Assembly (NCBI GenBank): GCA_022316685.1
Contig: JAKJHU010000309.1
Span: forward strand, 62,001-126,000
DNA from: Progne subis subis
Lineage: Eukaryota; Chordata; Aves; Passeriformes; Hirundinidae
Reading direction: 5' to 3'
Length of the DNA stretch: 64,000 nucleotides
Shown here: one piece after another, positions 23,101 through 35,100 of the stretch
How the letters are laid out: the number at the start of each line of letters is the position of its first letter
Position numbering within the stretch: the stretch's first letter is position 1
Program-made: the position numbers and the translations under genes
The notes under the pieces: model-generated
What the model saw: the letters and a program-made list of their open reading frames with translations, nothing else
Told to the model about the DNA's origin: nothing
The model's database searches: none

Positions 23101-26100
23101 CGGCCCTGGAGCTGCTGTTCTCTTTCCTGGCAGCTTCTGGGAGCTGCAGGATCCTGCAGCAGCCGTGGAAGCTGTGTGCAGGACCAGGAGCTCCCCTCTG
23201 TCCTCCCCTCGGCAGTCAGGGAAGCGCAGTGCGTACCTTGGCTTGGGAACGAAGCCGAGCTACTGGGGGCAGTGTTGTCTAAGAGCTGGAACGCGGAGGG
23301 GGAAGCAGGACTCCTGCTTTTGTTTTCAGTTTGACCCTGGTGGTGTGGGCTGGGCTGTCAGGGATTCCTCTGCATCCCTCTCCCTGCCTGAGCCATGGGG
23401 CTGAGGCTTCATTGCCTCGCAGGGGCATTGTCCGGGTTATTTATGGGAAGTAGATGCTTGTGGAGTGTTTCAGTGCTTGGCTGCTGGATAAATGCCCTGG
23501 GGTTGTGATTCTTGCTTGCCTGGTGCTCTGCTCCTCTGGTGAGGAGGCAGTAAAACATCCCAGAGCAGCTCCTGGGAAGGTGAATCTTCAGGCTGAGCAA
23601 GGTGAGCATCGGGGCAGCAAAACAGAGATGTGGACTCACTTTGACCAAGTGGTTCATTGGTACTCTTGGTCCTGCCTTCCCACCTCTTCTTCCTCATCCT
23701 CCAAATCAGACGCAGCCTTGTGCTTGGTGGGCCATCCTGAATGGGAGGTACTGGGGCCAGCAGGGTCCCACTGTGATCCCGTAGCTGCAGAACCATTAGT
23801 TCTGCTTTTAAAGCAGCTGAAAAAGAAGCAAGTGGTTTTTTTTCTGCACAGCTTGTATTTTTTGTTCAGGGCAGAACCACCAGTTTCCCAAACAGAGACA
23901 TCCCTGCTCCAGCTGGGAAGCCAGTGTTGTGTCCAGTGCAAGGGAGCAGCTCCTGGGAGCAATGTGGTTGTGTTTCAGGGTTCCCACTGGAGTTTGGGAT
24001 GGCAGGGATGCCTCCAGTCCCCTTCCTGGCTGCAGCTCTGCTTGTGCGCTTGTTCCTTTTGACTTCTTGGAGTCCTGATTCTGGCTGCCTCACAGGCTTT
24101 GTGACAGTAGAATCATGGAACAACAGAATTGTTAAGGCTGGAAAAACCTTCCAAGATCGTTGGGTCCAACTATTCCCCCAGCACTGCCGAGGCCACCACA
24201 AATCCTGTACTCAGCCATTTCTTGGACACCTCCAGGAATGGTGACTCCACCACCTCCCTGGCAGCCCCTTCCGATGCCTGACAACCCTTTCATGAAGAAA
24301 TTCTTGCTGCTGTCCAGCCTGAGCCTCCCCTTCCTGTTTTTCAGCTGGGTACGGCTGTAGGAGCTCCGTGCTCAGAGTGAGGGAGGTGCCGGAGGTCACA
24401 CGGGGAGTTTGTGTCCGAGTGCAGCTGAGTGTGACAAACACATGGGTTTGCACGTGGGGCCCGTGTGGTGTGGAGGCCCTGCCCTGGGAGATGATGGGCT
24501 GGGGCTGCTCGTGGAGCCACTGCCCCTGGAGCGTCTGCAGGGTGGTGGAGCTGCATCCCCTGTCCTGTCCTGGTCCCAAGGGCAGCACAGCGCGGCTGAG
24601 ACGTGGATGGGTTTGGAGTGGCAGTAGCAGCAGCTGGTCGCTGTATCCCTGTGCCTGCCTGTGAAGAGCTGGCCCTGCTCCTGGTGTCCCTGGAGGTCCC
24701 TCCGTGGAGATCTCCAGGCGACAGGATTCATTTGGTGTGACAAGGGGAGCAACGTTTCGTCCTGGACCCGCGCCGGGGTTCTGGATTAATCATTACTGCG
24801 CTTAATGGGTTGTAACCCAAAGCCAGAACCATGCACATCACCTGAGGACTCTGCACACCAGGCACTGGGGATCAGGTGCTGGCACAGCTCTGCTGCCCAG
24901 AACTGGGGCTCCCGGGAGGCGTGAGGGAATGGAGGCAGTGGTTAATAGCTAGGATGGAGTTAATCATTCACTGAATTCCTCAGCTACAAACTTTCTCCTC
25001 GGTATTTTTTCTGGTGCTGTTGCTGGAAAGGAAATGGGGGTATGTGAAGCAAAACCACACTTAACAACTCACAGTAGCCCTGGTGTGTGCAGGATTTCTT
25101 GCCTTGTGCTGCGGGTGGAGCTCCCCTCTGAGAGGAGACGCTTGGATGATCTGGTGGAGCTGAGCAGTGCTGGGATATTTGATATATCTGCACCTTTCCC
25201 TTTGGCTGCCTGGGCCAGGCCCTGGAGAAGGAATTGTCTGGACTTTCACCTGCCTGAGACCCAGGAAAGATCTGTGTTTTTTCTCACATTAGTCAATCAC
25301 CAACAACTCAGACAAAAGTGAGGGAACTTATCTTAATTAATTAAAATGGCAAGGATGCAATTACTTACAAGAGTCCAGCTCTGCCAGCCCAAACATGAGT
25401 CAGCTACCTCTCATAAATCTTGAGATTAAAAAGAAACAAAAGAAGGCCAAGTGCTGGTGCCTTCTGTGTTTTGAGCCTGAACTCCCATGTAGGAGACATC
25501 TGGAAGCATCTGTCTCTCATTGAGGAGATACAGAGGAATAATAGATTTCAACAAAATAGAAGGGAAGGAAAAAGTGGAGATTATAATTTAATGTTGTTAT
25601 TCCAGGAGACAAGGGAAGCCACCACTTCTTTTAGGATAAAGACTGAGTGTATTTTCTAATTGTTTTTAGGATAAATATGTGTGATGTAGAGCTGTGTACC
25701 ACAGGACCAGGTACAGGAATTTTTCACATGTGAGTGAAAAGCAACCCAGTTGGTGTTAGTCATGCAGAATGTGTTAGCAGTTTAACAATGGCCTTAAACA
25801 CTGAGTGGGATCCAATTTAAACCCATAAAAGTGAGGAAGTCTGGACTTGGAGCCTGTTCTTCTACCTGTGCATGCAGTCGTACGTGGAGTAGCTGTGGCA
25901 TAAACAGCCTAGGAAGGCACTGGGATTTCTTTTTACTCCATTAAACAGTTGTCATTTGTTTCCAAGGGTTTGTTTTTATTGCTCCTCCTGTTTCACACAG
26001 CAGGAAATTAAAAAAAAAAAAGGCAGCCCAATGCACAAGACACAGATGCAAATTTTTATTTGCTCAAATTCAGCTGAATGTAGGAGCTGGGGCTCCAGGT

Positions 26101-29100
26101 TGCATTAAGACAAAAATATCTTAATGTCTGATGATGCTGAATGTAATGAAAGTATGTGGAGTCCATCCTCGGGCCTCTGAGCTGGTGATCTTAGCGGTCT
26201 TTTCTAACCATGGTGATTCTCCAGTTTGCCTTTTTGTGTTATATGGGAACACCGGTCATGAGTACAAAAAGCTTTCTGCAGTTACAGCCCAGGCTGGACA
26301 AAAGCATGATTGTCTTGCTTCTGGTGCCTTTCCTTCCCTCTTCCCATCCCTGGAAGTGTCCAAGGCCAGGTGGAACGAAACTCTGAGCAACCTGGTGTAG
26401 TGGAAGGTGTCCCTGCCCATGGCAGGGGGTGGAACTGGGTGATTTTTAAGGTCCTTTCCAACCCAAACCATTCTATGATTCCGCAATTCCCTTCCTCCGC
26501 TGTCAGCCTCAGCATCACCCCTGTGCCGTGCAGGAGCTGGGGAGCTGCCCTCCCTGTGGAGCCCCCAAAATGCCAGACTCAGGTGCTCCGGAGGCACCCT
26601 TGCCCTCGCCAGGCTGTCGGGAGTGTCGAGGTCCCCGCGGTCACTCCGTGTGCGCAGGCTGTGCTCTCCACGGCTGCTCTTCTCGGGAAGCGCCCGCCAG
26701 ACAGGGCAGGAGGCGGCTCTCGGAGTTTTCTTGGCAGGAGGGTGCGGAAAATGTTGGAAAGGACGCACGGAGCTCAGGCGGTCTGCGGCCGTGTCTGCCT
26801 CGGGCTGGGCGGCGTGCGCGAGGCCGGGAGCTCAGCTCCACGCGCTGCTCCATCCCTGCCCCGCTCCCCGCGCCTGCCCGCGCACAGTTCTATTTTACTG
26901 TCAGGAAAATGAAGCTCTGTGGTAGCCTTTCAAAGGATGAGATAGGACAGACAGACTGGTTGTTGGGAAAAGCCTTGGGGTGTTTGTGTTCCTGAGCCCC
27001 GAGTGGCACAGAGCAGGGGCAGAGCGGTGCCCGGCGTGGGCTGGTGCTCTTGGAACAGGCGCGGCTGGGCAGCGATCCCAGCGTGACTGAGCTGAAAAGG
27101 GACCTGTTTTGTCTTCTGGTGCATGACCCAGGAGCTCTTCTGAGCACACATGCCCCGGCCATGGTTTTCCCGCTCGGTGCTCCGGGCTGGGTGACGAGCT
27201 GGGGACAGGTCACAGGTTGGACCCGTTGGTGTTGGAGGGCTTTTGCAACCAGAGCAGACCACGGATCAGCAGCAGAGGATTCAGTTCTTGCCCTGTGCCG
27301 TGCCTTTTCCTCGTGCACTGGTGATCCTTCTCCCCGTGTGGAGCTGAGCTGTGATGCTGGGTTTCAGGGCAGTGGCTGTGTGGGTTCCATGACCCCCGTG
27401 CACGGAGCCTGCTGCAGCGAGGAAAGTCAGTAATGTCCTCTTGGAGCCCAGAGGAACAGGGGTGCTATGGAAACCTAACTTGTTATTATTGTATGGGAAC
27501 GAAATTTATTATTTCGCTCTTCTGCCTCGCTTTGTGATTACGCCACGGAGCAATTTTTAGCCTTGGCAAGAAGGTGGTTTAGCATAAGACCAAAGATGCA
27601 GCTTAACTCAGTGTCTGCTGCAAATCCTAAGAGCGATGCTGTGTCTGAGAGAACCGGGCAAATTCTCCTCCAGCCAGCAGGGCTGATTTATGAGTGTCAT
27701 CCTTCTTGACATTGCTCTGCTGTCCAAAGTGTCCAAAGCAAGGATGTTTACCCAAACTTTGCAGAGTGTCTGCGTGGAGCCTGAGGAGGGATCAGGCTGC
27801 ACTGACGTGTCCCTGCCGATCCGAGCCTGCTTTGGGAGCTTTCCAGTCCCCCGGGGCTCGGAGCAGAGTGTGGCTGGTGCTGGGCACAGAGCATGCTGCG
27901 TGCCCCAGCTCCTTGGGCTGCTCTGTCTGTACCCTTTTATTTGTCTTGGCCTTGCCTTGGTGTTTCCTTGCTCTTCTTTCCCTTTTAAACAAAGCAAATT
28001 TGCTGGTGGTTTGTGTGCGCCGCGAACGCCCTCTTACACAATCACCCTCGTGGGTTTCTGGAGAATAGGGAAGAGTAATTTTGGATTTAATCATTAAACT
28101 GAGGCACAGTCCGAAGGCAGTTGCTTGAACCTGAAGTGAAGCATCAGCCTCCCCAGAGGCTCCTCAGCGAGCACTGTCCGTGCTTGAGTCGCCCTGTGCT
28201 CAGCCCTGGGCTTCTGTTTATGCAGCATGAATTGAAACAACAACAACAACAAAATCAATCTGTTTAACTGCAGGAAAAAAATCCGTTAGCTCTAAGGGGT
28301 GTGACTTTTTTTTTTTAAGATGTCTGTGTCAGCTCCAGGGACATCTGCCCTGGTGGGTCTCTCATGGTTCGTTTGCCCTTTCTTGGTGAGTTTTTCACTG
28401 TGTGCTGTGGGGACTTTGGGTGTTGGACTTACCTGTCGTAGCAGGAATCACCTGGAGTTCAGGTGAATCAACACAGGACCTGTGCTGGGGAACTTTGGAA
28501 AAACCCTGAGCTGAGGAAGATTTAAACTGACTAATTAAGATATTTCTGAGAGGAAGAATCAGTACCAGTGTCATTTCCAGCATGTGCTTGTGTGGGGAGT
28601 AGACAACAGTTTAACATATTTTATATATTTAATATCGAATAATTTTACAACTATATTGACATGGGAAGGAAATGTCTCTTGGCCGTGCATATGCAAAGAA
28701 GAAGAGAAAAACCAGCACAAACAAAGCCCATGAGGCCACCTCAGCCTTACTCTGAGTTCTCCAAAGGAATGGAGAGTTCCAACTGTGCTCTGGTCCCATA
28801 CACGAGGGAATGGCCGGCCCTGGCTGGCTGAACCCCAGCTTGGGATGTGCTACCAGCCCGTGGCAGATGGAGAAATCAAACAGGGCACTTGGGGATGTGC
28901 CCTAGCCCTTGTCGCTGTGATGAAGAAATCAGGGGGGAAAGTGTCACGAAAACGGCGGGGAAGAGCTGCTTGCCAGAGAGGTGGAATAATTAGAGAGAAA
29001 GGGTGGCTGTAGTAGAGGGCAAAATGCTGATTGTGAATCATCAACTGTCCCTGACTTTCCTGCTGTAAAAGGTTGAATGGTCCAGGCTGTGTATTTGTGC

Positions 29101-32100
29101 TGGCAGTGAGAGATCTCTGCAATAACAGCCGTACCCTGTTTAGCTTTGCTACTATTTGAAGGATCTGTGCCAGGACTTATTGGAATCCCCCAGGCGGGCG
29201 TTTAGAAGATCTTTTAAAATTGGTGGGGCTGTGGGATCAGAAACCCTCGCCTGGTCTCCAGAGAAATTGGCTTTGTTTAAAAACAAAATCCACAGTAGGA
29301 TGCTGAAGTGTGTGAGATGTTTTGTGCGGCGGCGTTTAATGGGATCAGGAAAGGGATAGCTCCCAGTAGTATTTGCAGGTATTAAATCATTAAGAAGATT
29401 AGCAGAGTTGCAAGACCTTTTTTTTTTTTTTTTTTCCTCCTCCTCTAGACAGTTTATTCCACATAATGATGTTCTTATAAAAGGATTAGAGGCATTGGTC
29501 CTGTGAGAGAGGGGAACAGGCACTGTAGTGATCCTCCCTTTAACACATCCCTGACAGGACCTGTAGTCTGAAGTGAATGGAATTATCCTTCCTCTGATTC
29601 CTCACAGAAAAACCATAGAATCATGGAATGGTTTGGGCTGGAGGGGGCCTTAAAAGACCATTCCAGCCCCTGCCATNNNNNNNNNNNNNNNNNNNNNNNN
29701 NNNNNNNNNNNNNNNNNNNNNNNNNNNNNNNNNNNNNNNNNNNNNNNNNNNNNNNNNNNNNNNNNNNNNNNNNNNNTTCTATGTTCTGTGGGACGAGGGA
29801 GCAAACAGCAGTGCCCAAAACCAGCCTGGCCACAGCAGCGTGCGAGAATAACCCCCAGGCTGGCACTGAGGGGGCTTCTGAGCATCAGTGAGGGATGGAG
29901 TGGGTGGCACTGAGCCCTCCTACTCCCTCCCGCTTCCCTCAGTGGGCACCGAGCCCTCCCGTTCCCTCGGTGCTGCTGCGGGGCAGCGGCTGAGAAGGGA
30001 GCCAGTTCCTGATGCCTTTTCCCCCAGAACTCCCCAAATCCATGGGCAGAAGGTCGGGCTGGTGGTGTCTGTGATGGATCCATCCTCACCCTGCCTGGGA
30101 GGTGGGCTGTGGGTGCCCACAGCTCCGGAGGGGCTCAGGGATGCACCCGGCATCACACAGGGAGTCATAGCAGGGCTGGGATGGAGCTGAAGGCTCCCAA
30201 GGCTCAGGTTGACGCCCTCATTGCTAAATATTCCCTTATTTCCCAAAGCTTCACCTTCCTCACTGAACCACCTCCCTTTTCCAGAAGTATTTGAATCTCT
30301 CCCTTTGCTGGGCTGGAAGTGGAACGTGGCAGTGTGGGGAGCTCTCAGTAGCACAGTTCCTGTCCTGCACCGTAGCTCTTGGTGAGTTTTGGTGCCCCAT
30401 GTCCCACAGAGTGACGTTGCGTGGCTGCATTTTACAGCTGTGGAAACTGAGGCAGGGCTGAGAAGCTGTGACTCGTGGCTGCCCTTTTCCAGGAGGCACG
30501 GCATGTTCCTGAAGTCCCCCGAGCCACAGGAAGCGACATTTTTCTTCCTCCTTGTGAGGAGGGCGTCAGGCTGTGTGTGTGCAGAGAACGTCAAAGGAGA
30601 GCCTTGTTTGCTGCTGGCTTCAGCTCTGCTTTGAACCTGCTCCGAATTTCCTCTGGCCTGGCAGTGGGCTGGGAAAACACAGTCGTGGCACTTGGTGGTA
30701 CCGCCAGGCTGAACTCTGTCCCACAGCCTTTGCCTTGGCTTTTAATTGCTCAGTATTTGCTGGTTTATTATTTTTTTTTCTGCAGCCCAGCTTGGTTCAC
30801 AGCCACCTCTCCCATGCCAGGAAGGCATAAGATGATTTTCCATGCCTGCTGGAGAGGGAGCAGTGGGAGAAGGCAGCTCCCTGGCTCCTCGCTGGAGGTG
30901 GCAGGCGCTGGTTCCACCACCACTCCTCACTTCTCCTGTCCTGTCCTGTCAGGAGCTCTGCTTCCCGTGCAGGAGCCGCAGCCAGGAGGTCAGGGAGGGT
31001 GAAAACGGAGAGGATTTATAGCAGTTCCTCCTGGGGTGGTGAAGGCAAGGAATTAGCAAGGGAATTGCCCTGGTTTGTGGGTAGCAGTGGGTGCCAGGCG
31101 CTGCCTGGCCTGGGTGGAGCTCAGCAGGGTCTGTGGATGTGGGAGACGAGGAACCAAGGGCTTGGGATCATCTGAGCTGTAAAGAAGTGACAAAGTGGCG
31201 GGGCTTGGGCTGACTGCACCTCCAGGAGCTCTCCCCTCCTGCGGTGGAACATCTCTGCTTGCCAGGCTGTGGGTCAGGGTGGCCAGGGGGGTGAGCTCAG
31301 CTGCCCACACCTGATACCAGCTGGGTCCTGCAGCCTTCAGGATGCCAGCCGAGGTCCTTTATCAGCAGATACAGGAGAGCAAGGCGCAGGAGCCCTCTCC
31401 AGCCGTGAGACACAGCAGTGCTGGCACCCAGAGACGGGATCCGAGTGTCCTGACACCTTCCCGAGCTCCCCCTGCAGCCAAGGAGCACCTTGGAAGAGGC
31501 TCTTGGAAATGGCAGAGCCCTGTTTTTGTAGCGGCTGAACCGTTTGTTTTGGAGGTTCTGCTTGTCTGGGCGAGGAGCAGGAAGGCATCTGGGCTGAAAC
31601 TCCCATTTCCTTTCCTTGGACTTGAGGTGCTGCCTAAAAACTAAATGGGAGACTTCCAGGTATTTCAGAGGGGAAGGGAAATATTTGTGCTGCTCTCCCT
31701 GTAAGGTGGCTGGTTGGAGGTCTGGCCCTTCCCCACACGGGTGCAGTGGGGACAGGAGGGTTCAGTGTACAGAAAATGCTCGAGGACACGTGGAGCTGGG
31801 GGTCCCTGAGGAACGGTCTGTCCTGGCTGGCAGCACCTGGATCCCAGTCCCAGCTGTCTCTGTGCTTGTTTTCCAAGTGGGAGCTGGAGGCGGGTGTGGG
31901 GGTGACTTTGCTGTCCCCTGTGCAGAGCGTGGCTCAGCCAGGGATGCTCTGTGCTCCTCCACTGCAGCCCCAGCTGCTCCGAGACAGAGATCGCCGGTGT
32001 GATCGGGTATTTTTGTTAATGTCCTTTTTCTAATATGTTTATTGAGCTTTTATTTTGCACATTTCTTGGGACTTCTGTGTTGGTGTTGCTGGTGAACGCT

Positions 32101-35100
32101 TCTGAATCTACTCTCAGCTTGGCAAAGAACTCCCAGACAGCAAAATCAGGGAAAATAAACCTTCTAAAGAGACTCCATCCCCGTTACTTATCCCCAGTTT
32201 CTTGGAATCGTACGTAATTTTCCTGCCAGTTTGGCAGAATTATTTTCATTTGGATAAGTGAAGTTTAAATGTCACATCAAACCGAGAGATAATTGATGAA
32301 GGGGTGGAAATAACAGGTGAGACGGCCAGGAGAAATGAGAGGAGATGTTTGTAGGAGAAAAGGTGAGAAAGGAGATGACAGGAGAATGGCTCTGGTGGCA
32401 AAGTGTGTCCAGCCCTGTCCTCTCCTGGGAGCTCAGCCAGAAATCCATGAAGGATGAGAACCATCGCATGGCCTTGGAGGGAGTGTTTTGATGCTGCTAA
32501 AAGAAAGTTTAGGCCGAAGGAGATTTTTCTGAAAACAGATAGTGAAGTTTATTGGGAACAAGTGGAGGCTGGTGAGCAAAACTTTCGCTTCTTCTCTGAC
32601 TGACATTTCAGTTTAGGGAGGAGGGTGGTGGGTGAGGAGAGGGCTGGGCTGGGCAGGGCAAGTTTGGTTTGGGTGAGCTGAAGGCTGTTGGTGTTACTGG
32701 GAGCAACCTGAGATTTTTTTTTTTTAAACACTGTTCCTTTTGGAATGACAATCTGTCCCGATTTCAATTGGAAAATATTCTTTGTTGCCTCTTCTTCCAT
32801 TTTAAGCTCCTCCAAAGAGAGAAAAAAAGATGTTTAAAATGTAGAGTTGACACATCAATAGTGTAATTACTGATCAGGGCTTTGGCACGAGATACACACC
32901 TGGAAGTTCATCATAACTTTTTCCCTGAGTTAATTACTACTTGAGTCTAAAGTACTTCTTAATGACTTCTTTGAACGTAGATTAGACTTGAACATCTTTT
33001 AAGAGGATGCATCACATTTAGTAGCACGTGTGACGTGGTGCGATTGCTCCAGGTGTGCTGCAGACAGGGGGCACATCCTCAGACTCCTGATTTCTTTTTA
33101 AAGGTTATATGAGCAGCAAATGCTTTATGGTTTGGGGAAAGGTGTTTTCTTTGGCTGGAAAAAATGCTCTGCCTTCAACACACCGCATTTCCCATCAGGA
33201 TTCTGGCTGGAGTTTGGAGAGAGGTCTGGTCATGGAGGTGTGACAGAACAGGGTTGAACAAAGGCTGAAAATGTTTCTTTTTTTCTTTCCCTAGGGATCT
33301 TTCCCATAACAGGATCAGTGGTGTCGATGTTGAGCTGTTCCGAAGCCTGACTTCGCTGGCAAAGCTGTAAGTCCTTGCTGTGCCCCCCAGTCCTTGCTGT
33401 GCCCCCCAGTCCTGCCAGTGCCCCCCAGCACAGCTGAGCTAGGCTCTGGCTTGTGTTGCACTGGTTTGCTTTGTTCTTGCTCCACCTCATCTCCCGAGCC
33501 CCTCGTGGTCCTGCCCAGGGGCTCCTTCCCTGAGGCCTTTAGCTGTGATTTGGGAATTACTGGCATTTGGAGCGGGGCAGGGTTTGACCCTCTGTACTGC
33601 TGGATGGAGAGCCAGAGAAGGAGAACCGCCACAAGATGTCTATTGGTACTGGAAGGGACCTTAAAGTCCTTAAAGTACGACTTCCACCATCCCAGGCTGC
33701 TCCAAGCCCCATCCAGCCTTGGACATTCCCAGGGATCCAGGGACAGCCCCAGCTTCTCTGGGCACCCTATGCCAGGGCCTCCCCACCTTCAGTGAAAAGC
33801 TGCAGTTGCTTCTAACATGATGAACTTTTCTCTCTTTTGCAGAGATATAAGCCACAACCAGATTTCTACATTAGAAGACGGAATATTTGATAATTTATTT
33901 AATTTAAGTGAAATGTAAGTCCATCTTCTTTGTTTCCCAGTTCTTTATTTAGACCTTTCCTTCCCCGCTGGGGTGGGAGGCTGTGCTGGCTTGGAGAGAT
34001 ATTGGGCAGGTGCCCACCCAAGCAGCTGCTTTTTGGGGTGTCTCCAGTTCCTTCCTCAGGCTGTGTCCTGCTCCTGGGTCCTGTTGTCTTTCAGTCCTGA
34101 CCTCTTCCTAGTCTTTGCCTCTGTCTCCTGGATATCTCCAACCTCTGCTGCTGCCTTCTTGTCCTCCTGGCTTCTCTCCCACACCAGCTCTGCTGAGGTT
34201 CTTGTCTCTGACCATGCTCTGGGTCACTCTGTCCTGTTGGCTTGGTCACACCTCGGGGCTGGAGCATCCAGAGATGCCTGCAGCACGGTAGGTCCTGGCT
34301 GAGGTGTCCGAGTCACTTGAAGATGTTGTCCTTCAGGTGATTCGAGTTTTTAGGTTTTGCTTTTTAATTGAAGTCTTTTGCTGTTACCTGAAGGGAGGTG
34401 AGGGGAAGCCACACGTTTCTAGGAGAGATGCCTGCAGTCACAGCACAGATGGCAGCTGTGCCTCTGGATGAGCCAAAGGATTAACCCATGCAAGCCCTCC
34501 TGGCCAGCGAGAGCAAAGCTCAGCCCCGCATTGTCCCCGAGGACAGGGCACAGGAGCGTCCTCAGCTTTGCAGTTTGGCTCAGCAGGTGGCTCTGGGAGG
34601 AGACAGGAGGCCCAGGGTTGTGTCCCAGGGATCGTGTCCCTGCTCAGCCTGGTGGCAGAGTGGTGCTTTCAGCCCCAGAGTGGAGGTTGAGCCCTGCATC
34701 AGCTCCACACACACATCTCCAGCTCTGTCCTGCTCACAGCTGAGTGCCAAAGGCTGTAATTTGGATCAAGCTTAGCTGCAATTAAAGTTTCCCTCTTTTC
34801 ATTGAACTGCCACATGGAAAGATTATCATTGACTTTGTATTTCTTTTTTTTTTTTTTTGACAGATCAATTTTATTCCCTTAGCTATTTTTTAATGGGGCT
34901 CTAAATAGTTTCCCTGAGCAGGAGAGGCTGCTCTCATACCCCGGGGCTCTTGCCTGCTAGATTATTTTAGATATATGATTGTGTCTGTCATTTGCTTCTA
35001 ATTGCAACAATTATTTGTAGAGTTAAAAAAGTACTTGGAGTACTTGCCTAATTCTATCCTCTAGAAAAATCACATTAATTATTGCTTGATTCCCTATTCA

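Larger units (their letters stand above)
12500..33294 (+). other. PKD1: PKD1 intron 1 (20.8 kb)
   Basis: A long first intron, as in human. It holds the 28-bp minisatellite just after the donor, seven CR1 fragments, a (CT)n(T)n microsatellite at 20141-20186, a CpG-rich block at 26588-26890 and the 100-N gap at 29677-29776. It also has AT-rich stretches around 28590-28650 and 25320-26060. A 183-codon antisense open frame at 14942-15493 is unexplained. I find no nested gene. Confidence 0.8.
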
